Source of the DNA: Ignavibacteriota bacterium | Lineage (GTDB): Bacteria; Bacteroidota; Ignavibacteria; Tepidaquicellales; Tepidaquicellaceae | Assembly: GCA_003158365.1 (NCBI GenBank) | Contig: PMIW01000215.1 | Span: forward strand, 1 to 16,751 | Direction: 5' to 3' | DNA: 16,751 bases | Shown here: positions 6,237 through 13,194 of the stretch, piece after piece | Numbering within the stretch: position 1 is the stretch's first letter | Layout: every line of letters begins with the position of its first letter | Notes under the pieces: generated by a model | Database searches by the model: none | What the model was told of the DNA's origin: nothing | The model's input: the letters and a program-made list of their open reading frames with translations, nothing else | Translations under genes and position numbers: made by a program

Positions 6237-8183
6237 TTGAAAAGCAAAGAATATTTTAAATTTGTGGTTTCAAAGATAGAGAATGATCTGAAAATTTATT
6301 CTTCATCGGGTGAATTGCTGAAGTGCCTGTACCTGTTAAGCATACTCAAGAATTCCGATAACCCACTGAAGGATATTTATACAATATCCCGTATTAAAAA
6401 TTTCAAATCACTCGGGAACTATCTTTTATTTGTTTTGAAAAAAACCGAAACAGGTGAAGTGCGTTTTGACAATCTTCTTGAAAATCTTATACTGGATAAA
6501 GATTTCATTTTAACGGAGCTTTTAAACCGTTTTGATATTGACAGGTCTCCGGAATCAACTTTAATAGAAAAACCAAAAATTGAAGAACCCGCAGAAGAAG
6601 AAATTACAGGTGAAATAAGAAGGATTCTTGCAGAATCGCGTTTTAAGGTTGAGGAAATAGATAACGAACTTGTTACGGAAGAGTTTATCGAATCTGAAGT
6701 TAAAGAAGATAATGATTTAATTGTAAGAGGCAACTATCTCGAGCTTCTTCAGCCCGAAGGCGGATTCGAAGAGGAATCAGTTTTCTCACTGCCGACAAAC
6801 AAGGCAAAGCAGGAAGAAGATAATACAGATGATTTAATAGAAAACGACGTATTTTCTTTGCCGGGTGATAAAATTGCAGAAGAAACAACGTATGAAGAAT
6901 CAATTAAAGAACCGGTTAACACAGAAGAGCTCGAAGAAGTAAAATTAAACGAACCCGTAAACAAAGAAACAGAAGAGCTTACAGAAACTGTAGAAGAAAT
7001 TCAGGAAAATATTAGCGAAGCACTTATTAAAACCCCCGAAGCCGGACAGGAGGAAGAAGAATTAACAGAGGAATTAATTCCGGAGGAAGAAGAAGCTGAA
7101 ATTCCCAACGAAATAATTCCGGAAGAAGCCGATGAAGAGGTAGTCGAAGAGACAAAAGAAGAGATTACAAAAGAAGTAAAAGAAGAAGTTGTAGAAGAAG
7201 ATGTAGAAGAAGATGTAAAAGAAGATGTAAAAGAAGTGGTAGAAGAAGTAAGGGAAGAAATAAGAGAAGAAGAAAAAGAAACCGAAGAAATATCGGAAGA
7301 GGCCGGAACGATCGAGGTGGAAAACTCTTTTTACATGCAGTATGAAACCGAATTGTTTTCACGGAATGAATGGCTGAATGCATGTTTTGATGAGATTAAG
7401 GGATTGACAAGCTCGCAGGATAATTTCGAAGAGAGAAGAGAAGCTTTGATAAAAGAAATTACGGACAATAGTGCGTACATGGAAGAGTATTCCCAAAAGA
7501 TGTCCTTCGAAGTTATTACGGGCATATATAATGTTATGAACATGACATTCTCTTCTTACGGAAAAACAGTGGGCACAGAAATTTTAGGCCTGTTTAAAAA
7601 TTCAATAAGCCTTGTTGAAAGCCTTATCAAGGGAGAGGACTTTGCCGGATTCGATAATATTATTAAGTCGCTCGAAATGCTGAAAAATACTCTGATTGAC
7701 AGCAGGAAAGAAGATTTAAAAGCCGAAACAGCAGCCGAGAAAGAAACAGATGAACTTGAAGCTTATATGATTACGAAACAATACGACAAAAGCGACAGGC
7801 AAAAGCTTTCACAGATTAAGCAAAATATTCTCGATATAGAAACCGTATTTAAATCGCTCGAAGATATTAAGGGAAAATTCCAGGCATACGAAGCCCTGCG
7901 AAGGTTATCGCATACATTCGCCCACCTGAAAGAGCTGGTCAGTGTTGCGAATACGCTGGAGATGAGAAAACTCTCCCAGCTTGCGGAGGCAAGTTATATT
8001 TTTATAAAGTTCATTCAGAATTACAGGATGAATCCGTTTGAAAGCGATATAACGGAAGTGTTTAAATATATAATATATAATTTTAAACTTATATTTCTCG
8101 ATAAACCGACTAAAGATATTGACTTGCTGATTTCTTATTTAAATGACCCAGTGAAAATATTCGAGAAGAAAGAAAAGAAGTGA
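6237..8183 (+). CDS. Acidic low-complexity protein with possible degenerate Hpt-like C-terminal domain
   Basis: 648 residues, family not recognised. It has no signal peptide and no membrane segment, so it is probably cytosolic. Residues 1-100 look helical and globular (LLKCLYLLSILK...NYLLFVLKKT). Residues 112-360 are a Glu-rich, probably disordered linker with Glu/Val/Lys repeats (EEDVEEDVKEDVKEVV) and a duplicated short motif, VFSLPTNK (182-189) and VFSLPGDK (205-212). Residues 365-640 are helical. Within them, RRLSHTFAH...TLEMRKLSQLAEAS (555-586) resembles the Hpt phosphotransfer pattern (HTLKG...LGLxxLAxLA), but the Lys-Gly after the histidine is lost, so phosphotransfer is doubtful. The start is a TTG, the only plausible initiator before the conserved-looking helix; AAGAGA lies about 8 bp ahead. 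The gene is divergent from dnaA across the candidate origin. The Hpt likeness is a weak inference. Confidence 0.7.
   Translation: MKSKEYFKFVVSKIENDLKIYSSSGELLKCLYLLSILKNSDNPLKDIYTISRIKNFKSLGNYLLFVLKKTETGEVRFDNLLENLILDKDFILTELLNRFDIDRSPESTLIEKPKIEEPAEEEITGEIRRILAESRFKVEEIDNELVTEEFIESEVKEDNDLIVRGNYLELLQPEGGFEEESVFSLPTNKAKQEEDNTDDLIENDVFSLPGDKIAEETTYEESIKEPVNTEELEEVKLNEPVNKETEELTETVEEIQENISEALIKTPEAGQEEEELTEELIPEEEEAEIPNEIIPEEADEEVVEETKEEITKEVKEEVVEEDVEEDVKEDVKEVVEEVREEIREEEKETEEISEEAGTIEVENSFYMQYETELFSRNEWLNACFDEIKGLTSSQDNFEERREALIKEITDNSAYMEEYSQKMSFEVITGIYNVMNMTFSSYGKTVGTEILGLFKNSISLVESLIKGEDFAGFDNIIKSLEMLKNTLIDSRKEDLKAETAAEKETDELEAYMITKQYDKSDRQKLSQIKQNILDIETVFKSLEDIKGKFQAYEALRRLSHTFAHLKELVSVANTLEMRKLSQLAEASYIFIKFIQNYRMNPFESDITEVFKYIIYNFKLIFLDKPTKDIDLLISYLNDPVKIFEKKEKK
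7191..7250 (+). repeat. Five 12-bp coding repeats in the acidic linker
   Basis: Units gtagaagaagat (twice), gtaaaagaagat, gtaaaagaagtg and gtagaagaagta encode Val-(Glu/Lys)-Glu-(Asp/Val) blocks. Near-identity at DNA level points to recent slippage expansion inside the gene, so linker length may vary between strains. Confidence 0.7.
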
Positions 8184-8191
8184 TTTGGTCA

Positions 8192-8209
8192 GCAGAGTGT
8201 ATAGGGTGT
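8192..8209 (+). repeat. Two degenerate 9-bp RTAGAGTNY units
   Basis: gcagagtgt and atagggtgt, in register, 8 bp after the stop codon of the acidic-protein gene. They match the repeat family at 1944-1988 with one substitution each in the TAGAGT core. Confidence 0.45.
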
Positions 8210-8241
8210 AATAATTTTTTATTATTTGTTTAAAGTCACAT

Positions 8242-8284
8242 ATTAGAATTTAAGATTTGTTTAAATATTAGAAATTAGAATTTG
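8242..8284 (+). repeat. Degenerate ATTAGAATTT-type repeat before manC
   Basis: ATTAGAATTTAAGATTTG (8242-8259) and ATTAGAAATTAGAATTTG (8267-8284) are similar halves. An inverted relative (AGTATTTAGAAATTAGATTTT read on the minus strand) lies at 9445-9465 after manC, and another plus-strand piece (GATTTAGAATTTAGAGATT) lies near 9501-9519. They look like dispersed AT-rich filler. Confidence 0.45.
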
Positions 8285-8312
8285 TTTTTATTAATTATTA
8301 TTCATTAAAGAG

Positions 8313-9422
8313 ATGAACAACTATGCAATAATTATGGCAGGTGGTGTCGGGCAGAGGTTCTGGCCCAAGGGTACATCAAAATATCCGAAGCAGTTCCTGA
8401 AAATCCAGAGCAATAACCAGTCAATGATTCAGGAAACATTTAAGCGCCTCGAAGGATTAATCAACACTAACAATATTTTTGTCGTAACAAATATAGCATA
8501 TAAAGGACTTACCAAAAAACACCTTCCGAAACTTCCCGATGAAAATATCATTTGCGAGCCGTTCGGAAGAAACACCGCGCCCTGCATAGGTTTAGCGTGT
8601 TTATATATAAAACAGTTTGACCCCAAGGCAAACGTTTTTGTTATACCGTCAGACCACATAATAAAGGACATTACGGAATTCCAGAGAGTTGTAAAATGCG
8701 GGTTGAAATTCGTAAACGATAACGGAGGAATTGTTACGCTCGGAATAAACCCTACAAAACCCGAAACAGGTTACGGATATATACAATATGACGCAGATGA
8801 TTCTTATGCAGTATCAATAGAAAGCAAAGAAAAACATTCCGTAGGCGATACTGTTTACAAATTAAAAACATTTGCGGAAAAACCAAATCTCGAGACAGCA
8901 AAAGCGTTTGTAGAAAGCGGCGATTTCCTGTGGAACAGCGGCATGTTTATATTCAGATCGGATACAATGCTGAAAGAAATTGAAAAATCCCTTCCCGAAA
9001 TTTTCGGATACCTCGGAAAGCTTGAAAAGTTTTTGCTTTCAAACGATTTCGATAAACAGCTCGAGCTTGCATACGCGCAGATAAAAGGAATATCAATTGA
9101 CTATGGTGTAATGGAAAAATCTTCAGAAGTTTACACCATAAGGAGTCATTTCGACTGGAGCGATGTCGGTTCCTGGGATGAAATTTATAACCTTAAAGAA
9201 AAAGACCCTAACGGAAATTATACACAGGGTATGACAGTTCTGCATAAAACAAAAAACTGCCTGATAATCAACGACCAGCGCATAACCGCTGCCATCGGAG
9301 TTGAAGACCTGCTTATTATAGATACGGATAACGGCCTGCTTGTCTGTAAAAAAGGAGAATCACAGAACGTAAAAGATGTTGTGGATTATTTAAGAAGGAA
9401 AGGACTGGAACAGTTTCTGTAA
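8313..9422 (+). CDS. manC: Mannose-1-phosphate guanylyltransferase (GDP-mannose pyrophosphorylase)
   Basis: 369 residues. Makes GDP-mannose from mannose-1-phosphate and GTP, a cytosolic precursor step for polysaccharide and glycan synthesis. The nucleotidyltransferase signature is complete at the start: IIMAGGVGQRFWP (6-18), then PKQFL. Further family motifs follow in order: CEPFGRNTAPCIGLA, VIPSDHII, ETGYGYIQ, FAEKPNLETA, FLWNSGMF, SIDYGVMEKS and FDWSDVGSWDE. The length fits the single-domain type; the C-terminal phosphomannose isomerase domain of the bifunctional ManC/AlgA type (about 470-480 residues) is absent. The ATG immediately before NNYAIIMAGG fits the family start, and AAAGAG lies just upstream. 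It is flanked by repeat-bearing spacers rather than by other sugar genes, so it seems to be expressed singly. Confidence 0.95.
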   Translation: MNNYAIIMAGGVGQRFWPKGTSKYPKQFLKIQSNNQSMIQETFKRLEGLINTNNIFVVTNIAYKGLTKKHLPKLPDENIICEPFGRNTAPCIGLACLYIKQFDPKANVFVIPSDHIIKDITEFQRVVKCGLKFVNDNGGIVTLGINPTKPETGYGYIQYDADDSYAVSIESKEKHSVGDTVYKLKTFAEKPNLETAKAFVESGDFLWNSGMFIFRSDTMLKEIEKSLPEIFGYLGKLEKFLLSNDFDKQLELAYAQIKGISIDYGVMEKSSEVYTIRSHFDWSDVGSWDEIYNLKEKDPNGNYTQGMTVLHKTKNCLIINDQRITAAIGVEDLLIIDTDNGLLVCKKGESQNVKDVVDYLRRKGLEQFL

Positions 9423-9444
9423 AATATTAAAACATTAAAATACT

Positions 9445-9519
9445 AAAATCTAATTTCTAAATACTAAAAAAATACCAAATTATAAAATTTGAATATATTG
9501 TGATTTAGAATTTAGAGAT
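9445..9519. repeat. Degenerate TAGAAATTAGA-type repeats after manC
   Basis: The spacer after manC is made of short AT-rich words (aaaatactaaaatctaatttctaaatact). The piece 9445-9465, read on the minus strand, matches the repeat before manC, and GATTTAGAATTTAGAGATT near 9501-9519 matches it on the plus strand. Otherwise the spacer shows no clear signal. Confidence 0.4.
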
Positions 9520-9547
9520 TGGTTTTTGGAAATTAAATCATAATATT

Positions 9548-10279
9548 ATGAAAAAATTAATATTTATACTTTGCCTCTCTTTGTTTTTATTTGTTTCTAA
9601 TGTTTTTTCTAACGATTCGGGTATAATTGCTGTTGGCGGAACCTGGGTAGTGATGAAGGGTGAACATCCTTCGGTTCAGATGGAAAGAGAGACGATAGAT
9701 ATGAATGTTTACAAAGAATTTTATGATGTGGTCGTAGTGTTTACATTTAAAAACAACGGCGATGCGTGTGATGTTTTTATGGGATTTCCCGAATCCGGTT
9801 ACGGAGATATGGGCGGATATAATTACAATTCCTCAGGGTTTATTACATTTTCGACTTCTGTTAACGGTGTTACCATAGATGCAAAAAGAGAAATTGTTAA
9901 GGAGGAAACAAGTGACGGTGATACCTATAAAGCTTATTGGATAAAACAGGTTTCATTTAAAGACGGAGAAACCAAGAAGATTATTGTGAAATACCGTTCC
10001 CCTCTCGGCTCTGGAATAGCATATACAGGACACGGAACAGATGATTTTGTCAGTTATGTTTTCAGCGGGGGTAACTGGCAGGGAAAAGTTGCAGAGAGCA
10101 AGGTAAATATTTATTTCCATATTTCCGCTGATGTCAGAACGGAAGAAACGAAGGGTTTAATAAAAGAATTAGACCACTATACATATTACAGGACCAATTG
10201 GGAAGCGGAAGAATACCTGAGAATAAATTTCAAAAATAACGAAAAGAAGGATTCATTTGATAACGAGAACCAGCAATAG
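9548..10279 (+). CDS. Secreted protein resembling DUF4424-type domains
   Basis: 243 residues. The signal peptide is clear: MKKLIFILCLSLFLFVSNVFS, with cleavage before NDSGI (residue 21-22). There is no lipobox and no second membrane segment, so the mature protein is probably periplasmic or exported. The body has alternating beta segments: ERETIDMNVYKEFYDVVVVF, FKNNGDACDVFMGFPESG, YWIKQVSFKDGETKKIIVKY and YVFSGGNWQGKVAESKVNI. The order (a strand pair around a 'MGFPE' turn, later an 'SGGNWxGKV' segment) recalls DUF4424 proteins, which are exported and of unknown function. This likeness is from memory and moderate. The tail is hydrophilic (NNEKKDSFDNENQQ) without a sorting domain. It starts 125 bp after manC and is followed 50 bp later by the epimerase gene in the same direction. 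Confidence 0.72.
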   Translation: MKKLIFILCLSLFLFVSNVFSNDSGIIAVGGTWVVMKGEHPSVQMERETIDMNVYKEFYDVVVVFTFKNNGDACDVFMGFPESGYGDMGGYNYNSSGFITFSTSVNGVTIDAKREIVKEETSDGDTYKAYWIKQVSFKDGETKKIIVKYRSPLGSGIAYTGHGTDDFVSYVFSGGNWQGKVAESKVNIYFHISADVRTEETKGLIKELDHYTYYRTNWEAEEYLRINFKNNEKKDSFDNENQQ

Positions 10280-10329
10280 ATATTAAAGAGTTTTTCATTT
10301 AACATTTATAATTTAATATAAAACAAAGC

Positions 10330-10731
10330 ATGAAACTAGAACACCTTGGCATCGCCGTGAAATCACTTGAACAATCGGTACCTGTATTTGAAAAGATATT
10401 CGGAGTAAAAGCATCACCTGTTCAGGTTGTAGAGGAACAGAAAGTAAAAGTACAAAAAATCAAACTCGAAAATTGCGACATAGAAATACTCGAAGGCACT
10501 GACCCCGAGTCTCCGATTTCTAAACATATAGAAAAACGCGGTGAAGGCATTCAGCACTGCTCTTTCGAAGTACACGATATTGTAAAATCACTATCCGAAC
10601 TGAAAGAAGGCGGAGTTAAACTAATTAACGAAACCCCCCGGGTCGGTGCGGATGATATGCTGATAGCATTCCTGCACCCGAAATCAACAGCGGGAATCCT
10701 TATGGAACTTGCTCAGCCCGGAAAGAAATAA
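10330..10731 (+). CDS. mce: Methylmalonyl-CoA epimerase
   Basis: 133 residues, normal for the family. Interconverts (2R)- and (2S)-methylmalonyl-CoA, linking propionyl-CoA and succinyl-CoA; cytosolic. It is a vicinal-oxygen-chelate (glyoxalase-like) fold. The N-terminal strand MKLEHLGIAVKSLEQSV carries ligand His5. GEGIQHCSFEV (72-81) carries His76, and ILMELAQ (123-129) carries Glu126, the likely metal ligands with a residue of the VEEQKVKV...CDIEILE region. The FLHPKSTAGILMEL ending is characteristic of this enzyme rather than of glyoxalase I. The mutase and carboxylase partners are not in the window, so the gene is separated from its pathway. The ATG follows an A-rich leader without a Shine-Dalgarno sequence. 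Confidence 0.93.
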   Translation: MKLEHLGIAVKSLEQSVPVFEKIFGVKASPVQVVEEQKVKVQKIKLENCDIEILEGTDPESPISKHIEKRGEGIQHCSFEVHDIVKSLSELKEGGVKLINETPRVGADDMLIAFLHPKSTAGILMELAQPGKK

Positions 10732-10750
10732 AAGTTATTTAATATTTTAA

Positions 10751-10838
10751 CTGCAATACGCCGGAAACAAGTAATGTTCGGGGCTGCAATATAAAAAGAT
10801 TTTTGCGATTGTAATTAAGTTTTTATACGATTGGAATT
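10751..10838 (+). promoter_or_regulatory. Paired direct repeats upstream of the propeller gene
   Basis: CTGCAATA at 10751-10758 and again at 10784-10791 (33 bp apart), and CGATTGTAATT at 10806-10816 with CGATTGGAATT at 10828-10838 (22 bp apart). The spacings are whole helical turns, and the last copy lies 45 bp before the ATG at 10883. This could be an operator array for the T9SS cargo gene; no regulator is identifiable. Confidence 0.3.
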
Positions 10839-10882
10839 CAGATTTAATTAAAAATATTTTTAACTCTTAATTTAATCGATGT

Positions 10883-13048
10883 ATGAAAAAAATATTATTG
10901 GCTTTCGTATTTATTCTTTTTACTAATTTTATAATCATACCTCAAATTTGTTTTTCGCAAAGCTCGTTCTGGGTTCAGACAAACGGTCCCGAATCGGGCA
11001 GTATACGCTGTTTTGTTAAAAGCGCTTCCAATAAATGGTATGCGGGAACAAACGGAAACGGAATATATTTTTCCACAAACGAAGGTGCAAACTGGATTGT
11101 GTCCAATTCGGGATTAACAAACGCCAAAATTAACAACATGGCAATCGATTCCTCTAATAGTATTTATGCAGGTACCGAAAGAGGATTATTCCGTTCGACC
11201 GATAACGGCAGCAACTGGACAAATATATATTTTCAGAACGGTGTAATTAACGCTCTTACCGTCGATACGGCAAACAGGCTTTATGCTTCCACCGGTTCCG
11301 TTCTATATTATTCCACGGATTATGGTGTAAACTGGAACATAGCGGGTACGGGGCTTCCGGGCAGTGGTTCGTATTATAATCTCTGCACTTCGCCAAACCA
11401 CAATATGTATATTAATTCCTCGTCACTGGGCGTGTTCCGTTCTACAGACGGAGGTTCAAACTGGACAGCCGTTAATTCGGGTTTGCCAAACACTTATGTT
11501 GGTACGATAAAAGCAGCAACGAATAATTATTTGTTTGCGGGAATATCGGGACAGGGAATTTATTTATCAACAAATAATGGTGACAACTGGACCGCCGTTA
11601 ATTCGGGACTGGGAAATATGTATATAAACGGAATAGGTTCTTCCGGTACTTTAACTTTTGCGGCGACCAATAACGGAATATATAAATCCACAAATTACGG
11701 AACGGGCTGGACGGCTGTAAATACAGGCTTTTCGTCACCTTATACAGGATGTAATTGTTTCGGTTTTGTTTCGGGTTCGGTTGTTTTTGCGGGAACAAGC
11801 GCGCTTAGCGTTTTAAAATCTACAAACGGCGGGGACGCCTGGTTTAAATCCGGCAGCGGAATAAATGCAGGTAATATTACCTGTGTTAACAGGTGTACAA
11901 ACGGAAATATTATTACCGGGTTAACAGGCGGAGTTTATTTATCTACCAATAACGGAAGTACATTTACACAGTCGGATGCCGGAGTGACAAATACTTTTGT
12001 AAATATGATAAAATGTCATTCGAACGGATATTTGTTTTTAGGAACATTTCCGATGTCGGGTGCTCCTTTGAGCGGGATTTTCCGCTCGACCAACAACGGG
12101 CAGAACTGGAGCGTTGCTATGAGCGGACTTACATACCAGTTTAATAATGTTCTTGATTTTGCTTTTAATTCGGGCGGAGATGTTTATGCTGCAACGAACG
12201 ATAATGTTTATAAGTCCACGAACCTGGGTAATAACTGGGTGAAGACCGCCAATGGAATTACAAACAGCCTTGTCTATTCAATAGCAGTAAACCAGCAGAG
12301 CGGTTATGTTTTTGCCGGAACGTACGGTTCGGGAATGTTCCGCTCGACAGACGGCGGTGCAAGCTGGGTGGTTATTAACACCGGCCTAACAGCAACACAG
12401 ATTATGGCGCTCGAAATAACTTCGGGAGGATACATATTTGCGGGTGCGAACGGAGAAGGAGTTTTTCGCTCAAAGGATAACGGTAATAGCTGGGAACAGG
12501 TGTTCGGTAGTTCATCTATGCTATTGCAGGCATGGAGAATTGCCATAAACCAGTCAGGTCATATATACGCAGGTATTGTCGGCGGGCAGATTGTAAACCT
12601 TGGTGTATGGCGCTCGACCGATAACGGTGAGAACTGGACACAGGTAAGCGACGGAATATTTTATCCGTTTGTAGATGCGCTTGCATTCGACAGCCAGGGT
12701 TATGCTTTTGCGGGTTCTTTGGGCGGAGGATTATACAAATCTACATCTTCGACACCTGTTGTTAACGGGAATATTGAAATTCCAAAAACATTTTCTCTTG
12801 AACAGAATTATCCAAATCCTTTTAACCCTGTTACGACAATTAAATTTCAGATTCCCGAAAGAAAATTTGTAAGCATAAAAATTATTAATTCACTCGGAAA
12901 GGAAGTTGCCGAACCGATAAATAATTATTTATCCGCCGGTCAATATTCAATACAGTGGAATGCATCGCAATATCCAAGCGGAGTTTATTTCTGTCGTATG
13001 CAGTCCGGAAACTATAAAGAAACCAAACGAATGATTCTGGTTAAATAA
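10883..13048 (+). CDS. Secreted beta-propeller protein with T9SS C-terminal sorting domain
   Basis: 721 residues. The signal peptide spans residues 1-26 (MKKILLAFVFILFTNFIII...CFSQ). The body is about 14 tandem copies of a roughly 44-residue sortilin/BNR/YCF48-like blade. Each is marked by G(I/V/L)(Y/F)xSTxxGxxWxxxxxGL and a following (Y/F)AGT strand, for example GVFRSTDGGSNWTAVNSGL and GIYLSTNNGDNWTAVNSGL. The count would suit two seven-bladed propellers. The last 85 residues (from 637) are a type A T9SS sorting domain: LEQNYPNPFNPVTTIKFQIP, then GKEVAEPINNYLSAG, QWNASQYPSGVYFCRM and a basic end KRMILVK. The protein should therefore cross the outer membrane and be released or anchored at the surface. 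The ligand or substrate cannot be read from the sequence; no catalytic domain is seen between propeller and tail. The stop codon overlaps an AT-rich hairpin. Confidence 0.92.
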   Translation: MKKILLAFVFILFTNFIIIPQICFSQSSFWVQTNGPESGSIRCFVKSASNKWYAGTNGNGIYFSTNEGANWIVSNSGLTNAKINNMAIDSSNSIYAGTERGLFRSTDNGSNWTNIYFQNGVINALTVDTANRLYASTGSVLYYSTDYGVNWNIAGTGLPGSGSYYNLCTSPNHNMYINSSSLGVFRSTDGGSNWTAVNSGLPNTYVGTIKAATNNYLFAGISGQGIYLSTNNGDNWTAVNSGLGNMYINGIGSSGTLTFAATNNGIYKSTNYGTGWTAVNTGFSSPYTGCNCFGFVSGSVVFAGTSALSVLKSTNGGDAWFKSGSGINAGNITCVNRCTNGNIITGLTGGVYLSTNNGSTFTQSDAGVTNTFVNMIKCHSNGYLFLGTFPMSGAPLSGIFRSTNNGQNWSVAMSGLTYQFNNVLDFAFNSGGDVYAATNDNVYKSTNLGNNWVKTANGITNSLVYSIAVNQQSGYVFAGTYGSGMFRSTDGGASWVVINTGLTATQIMALEITSGGYIFAGANGEGVFRSKDNGNSWEQVFGSSSMLLQAWRIAINQSGHIYAGIVGGQIVNLGVWRSTDNGENWTQVSDGIFYPFVDALAFDSQGYAFAGSLGGGLYKSTSSTPVVNGNIEIPKTFSLEQNYPNPFNPVTTIKFQIPERKFVSIKIINSLGKEVAEPINNYLSAGQYSIQWNASQYPSGVYFCRMQSGNYKETKRMILVK

Positions 13049-13080
13049 TTTATCCGGGAAAAATTATTTAATCTTTTCTT
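13041..13080 (+). terminator. AT-only hairpin overlapping the stop of the propeller gene
   Basis: TTAAATAATTT (13041-13051), loop ATCCGGGAA, AAATTATTTAA (13061-13071), then TCTTTTCTTT. The 11-bp stem is perfect but has no G or C, and the T-run is interrupted by C. The stop codon TAA (13046-13048) lies within the left arm. It is probably a weak terminator or an mRNA 3'-end structure. Confidence 0.5.
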
Positions 13081-13194
13081 TATTACCTGCGAATCACCGT
13101 CACGGGAATCCGGTTCACCTTTTTATAAATTTAAAATAAAATTGTGTAAATCTTTTAACCTACTCTTTTATTTTTCTGCTTTATAATTTTTCAT

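Noticed and set aside
7165..7383. Leucine-rich minus-strand reading frame opposite the acidic linker
   Set aside because: It is the antisense shadow of Glu-rich codons (GAA/GAG give TTC/CTC and Leu-rich frames); no start context and no domain.
12372..12380. Exact TTATTAACA within the propeller gene
   Set aside because: Isolated copy in coding sequence (Val-Ile-Asn-Thr); shows that single copies arise by chance and only the clustering near dnaA counts.
13085..13125. GC-richer patch (cgaatcaccgtcacgggaat, then ccggttcacc) that recalls a tRNA arm
   Set aside because: No cloverleaf can be built on either strand: there is no matching acceptor stem or anticodon arm.
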